From DUOJ01 sp041676265 (GTDB lineage: Bacteria > Spirochaetota > Spirochaetia > Sphaerochaetales > Sphaerochaetaceae): a stretch of DNA of 5,036 nucleotides. Positions 5,025-5,036 of this stretch are shown here, one piece after another (position 1 is the first letter of the stretch; the number at the start of each line of letters is the position of its first letter). Made by a program: the position numbers and the translations under genes. A model generated the notes under the pieces. The model was not told the DNA's origin. It searched no databases and saw nothing but the letters and a program-made list of their open reading frames with translations. Location of the stretch: positions 1-5,036 of the forward strand of contig JBAYSE010000121.1 in the NCBI GenBank assembly GCA_041676265.1. The letters run 5' to 3'.

Positions 5025-5036
5025 ATGAAGAAAACT
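5025..5036 (+). CDS. Start of the next operon gene, probably the substrate-binding lipoprotein
   Basis: ATG at 5025 follows a perfect AGGAGG (5013-5018) with 6 bases between, the strongest ribosome binding site in the window. Only four codons (MKKT) are visible. A lysine-rich start fits a signal peptide. In importers of this family the binding protein is the missing component here, and in LsrACDB-like operons it follows the two permeases. The identification rests on context; the start itself is well supported. Confidence 0.75.

Overview
The window looks like chromosomal DNA from a low-to-moderate GC Firmicute, probably a clostridial-type organism. This rests on strong AGGAGG-type ribosome binding sites before nearly every gene, tight gene spacing, TTGACA/TATAAT-type promoters with an extended -10, and a tRNA gene that does not encode its CCA end. 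I cannot place it to genus from sequence alone; a Desulfosporosinus/Desulfitobacterium-like member of the Peptococcaceae is only a guess.

Layout. Bases 1-84 hold what may be a minus-strand gene start at the window edge (ATG at 4-2 behind GGAGAG). It is preceded by an 8-codon open frame with its own strong ribosome binding site, and the two can fold together into a long hairpin. Bases 141-181 are the rho-independent terminator of a tRNA-Leu(GAG) gene on the minus strand (189-272). A LacI-family regulator gene follows, also on the minus strand (333-1346). A 225-base divergent intergenic region (1347-1571) carries back-to-back promoters and three inverted repeats that look like operators. The plus strand then carries a transporter operon: a double-domain sugar-type ABC ATPase (1572-3050), permease 1 (3065-4039), permease 2 (4020-4982, overlapping permease 1 by 20 bases), a small intercistronic hairpin, and the first four codons of another gene (5025 onward) that is most likely the substrate-binding protein.

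How the parts fit. The ATPase (RbsA/MglA/XylG family) and two different RbsC-type permeases should form a membrane importer with an ABC2 heterodimeric-permease architecture, fed by a binding protein encoded just beyond the window. The gene order ATPase-permease-permease-(binding protein) matches LsrACDB (autoinducer-2) and differs from the single-permease ribose/xylose systems. Neither order nor sequence fixes the substrate; a monosaccharide, deoxysugar or polyol is likely. The divergent LacI-type protein is the obvious local regulator. A 16-base pseudo-palindrome with a central CpG sits at the predicted transcription start of the operon, and a second CpG-centred site overlaps the promoter elements of both directions.

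The transporter operon itself is an ordinary kind of system. The least ordinary element is at the left edge: the 8-codon leader frame whose first codons are complementary to the ribosome binding site and start of the next frame, an arrangement like translational attenuators. It can only be judged with the sequence beyond base 1.
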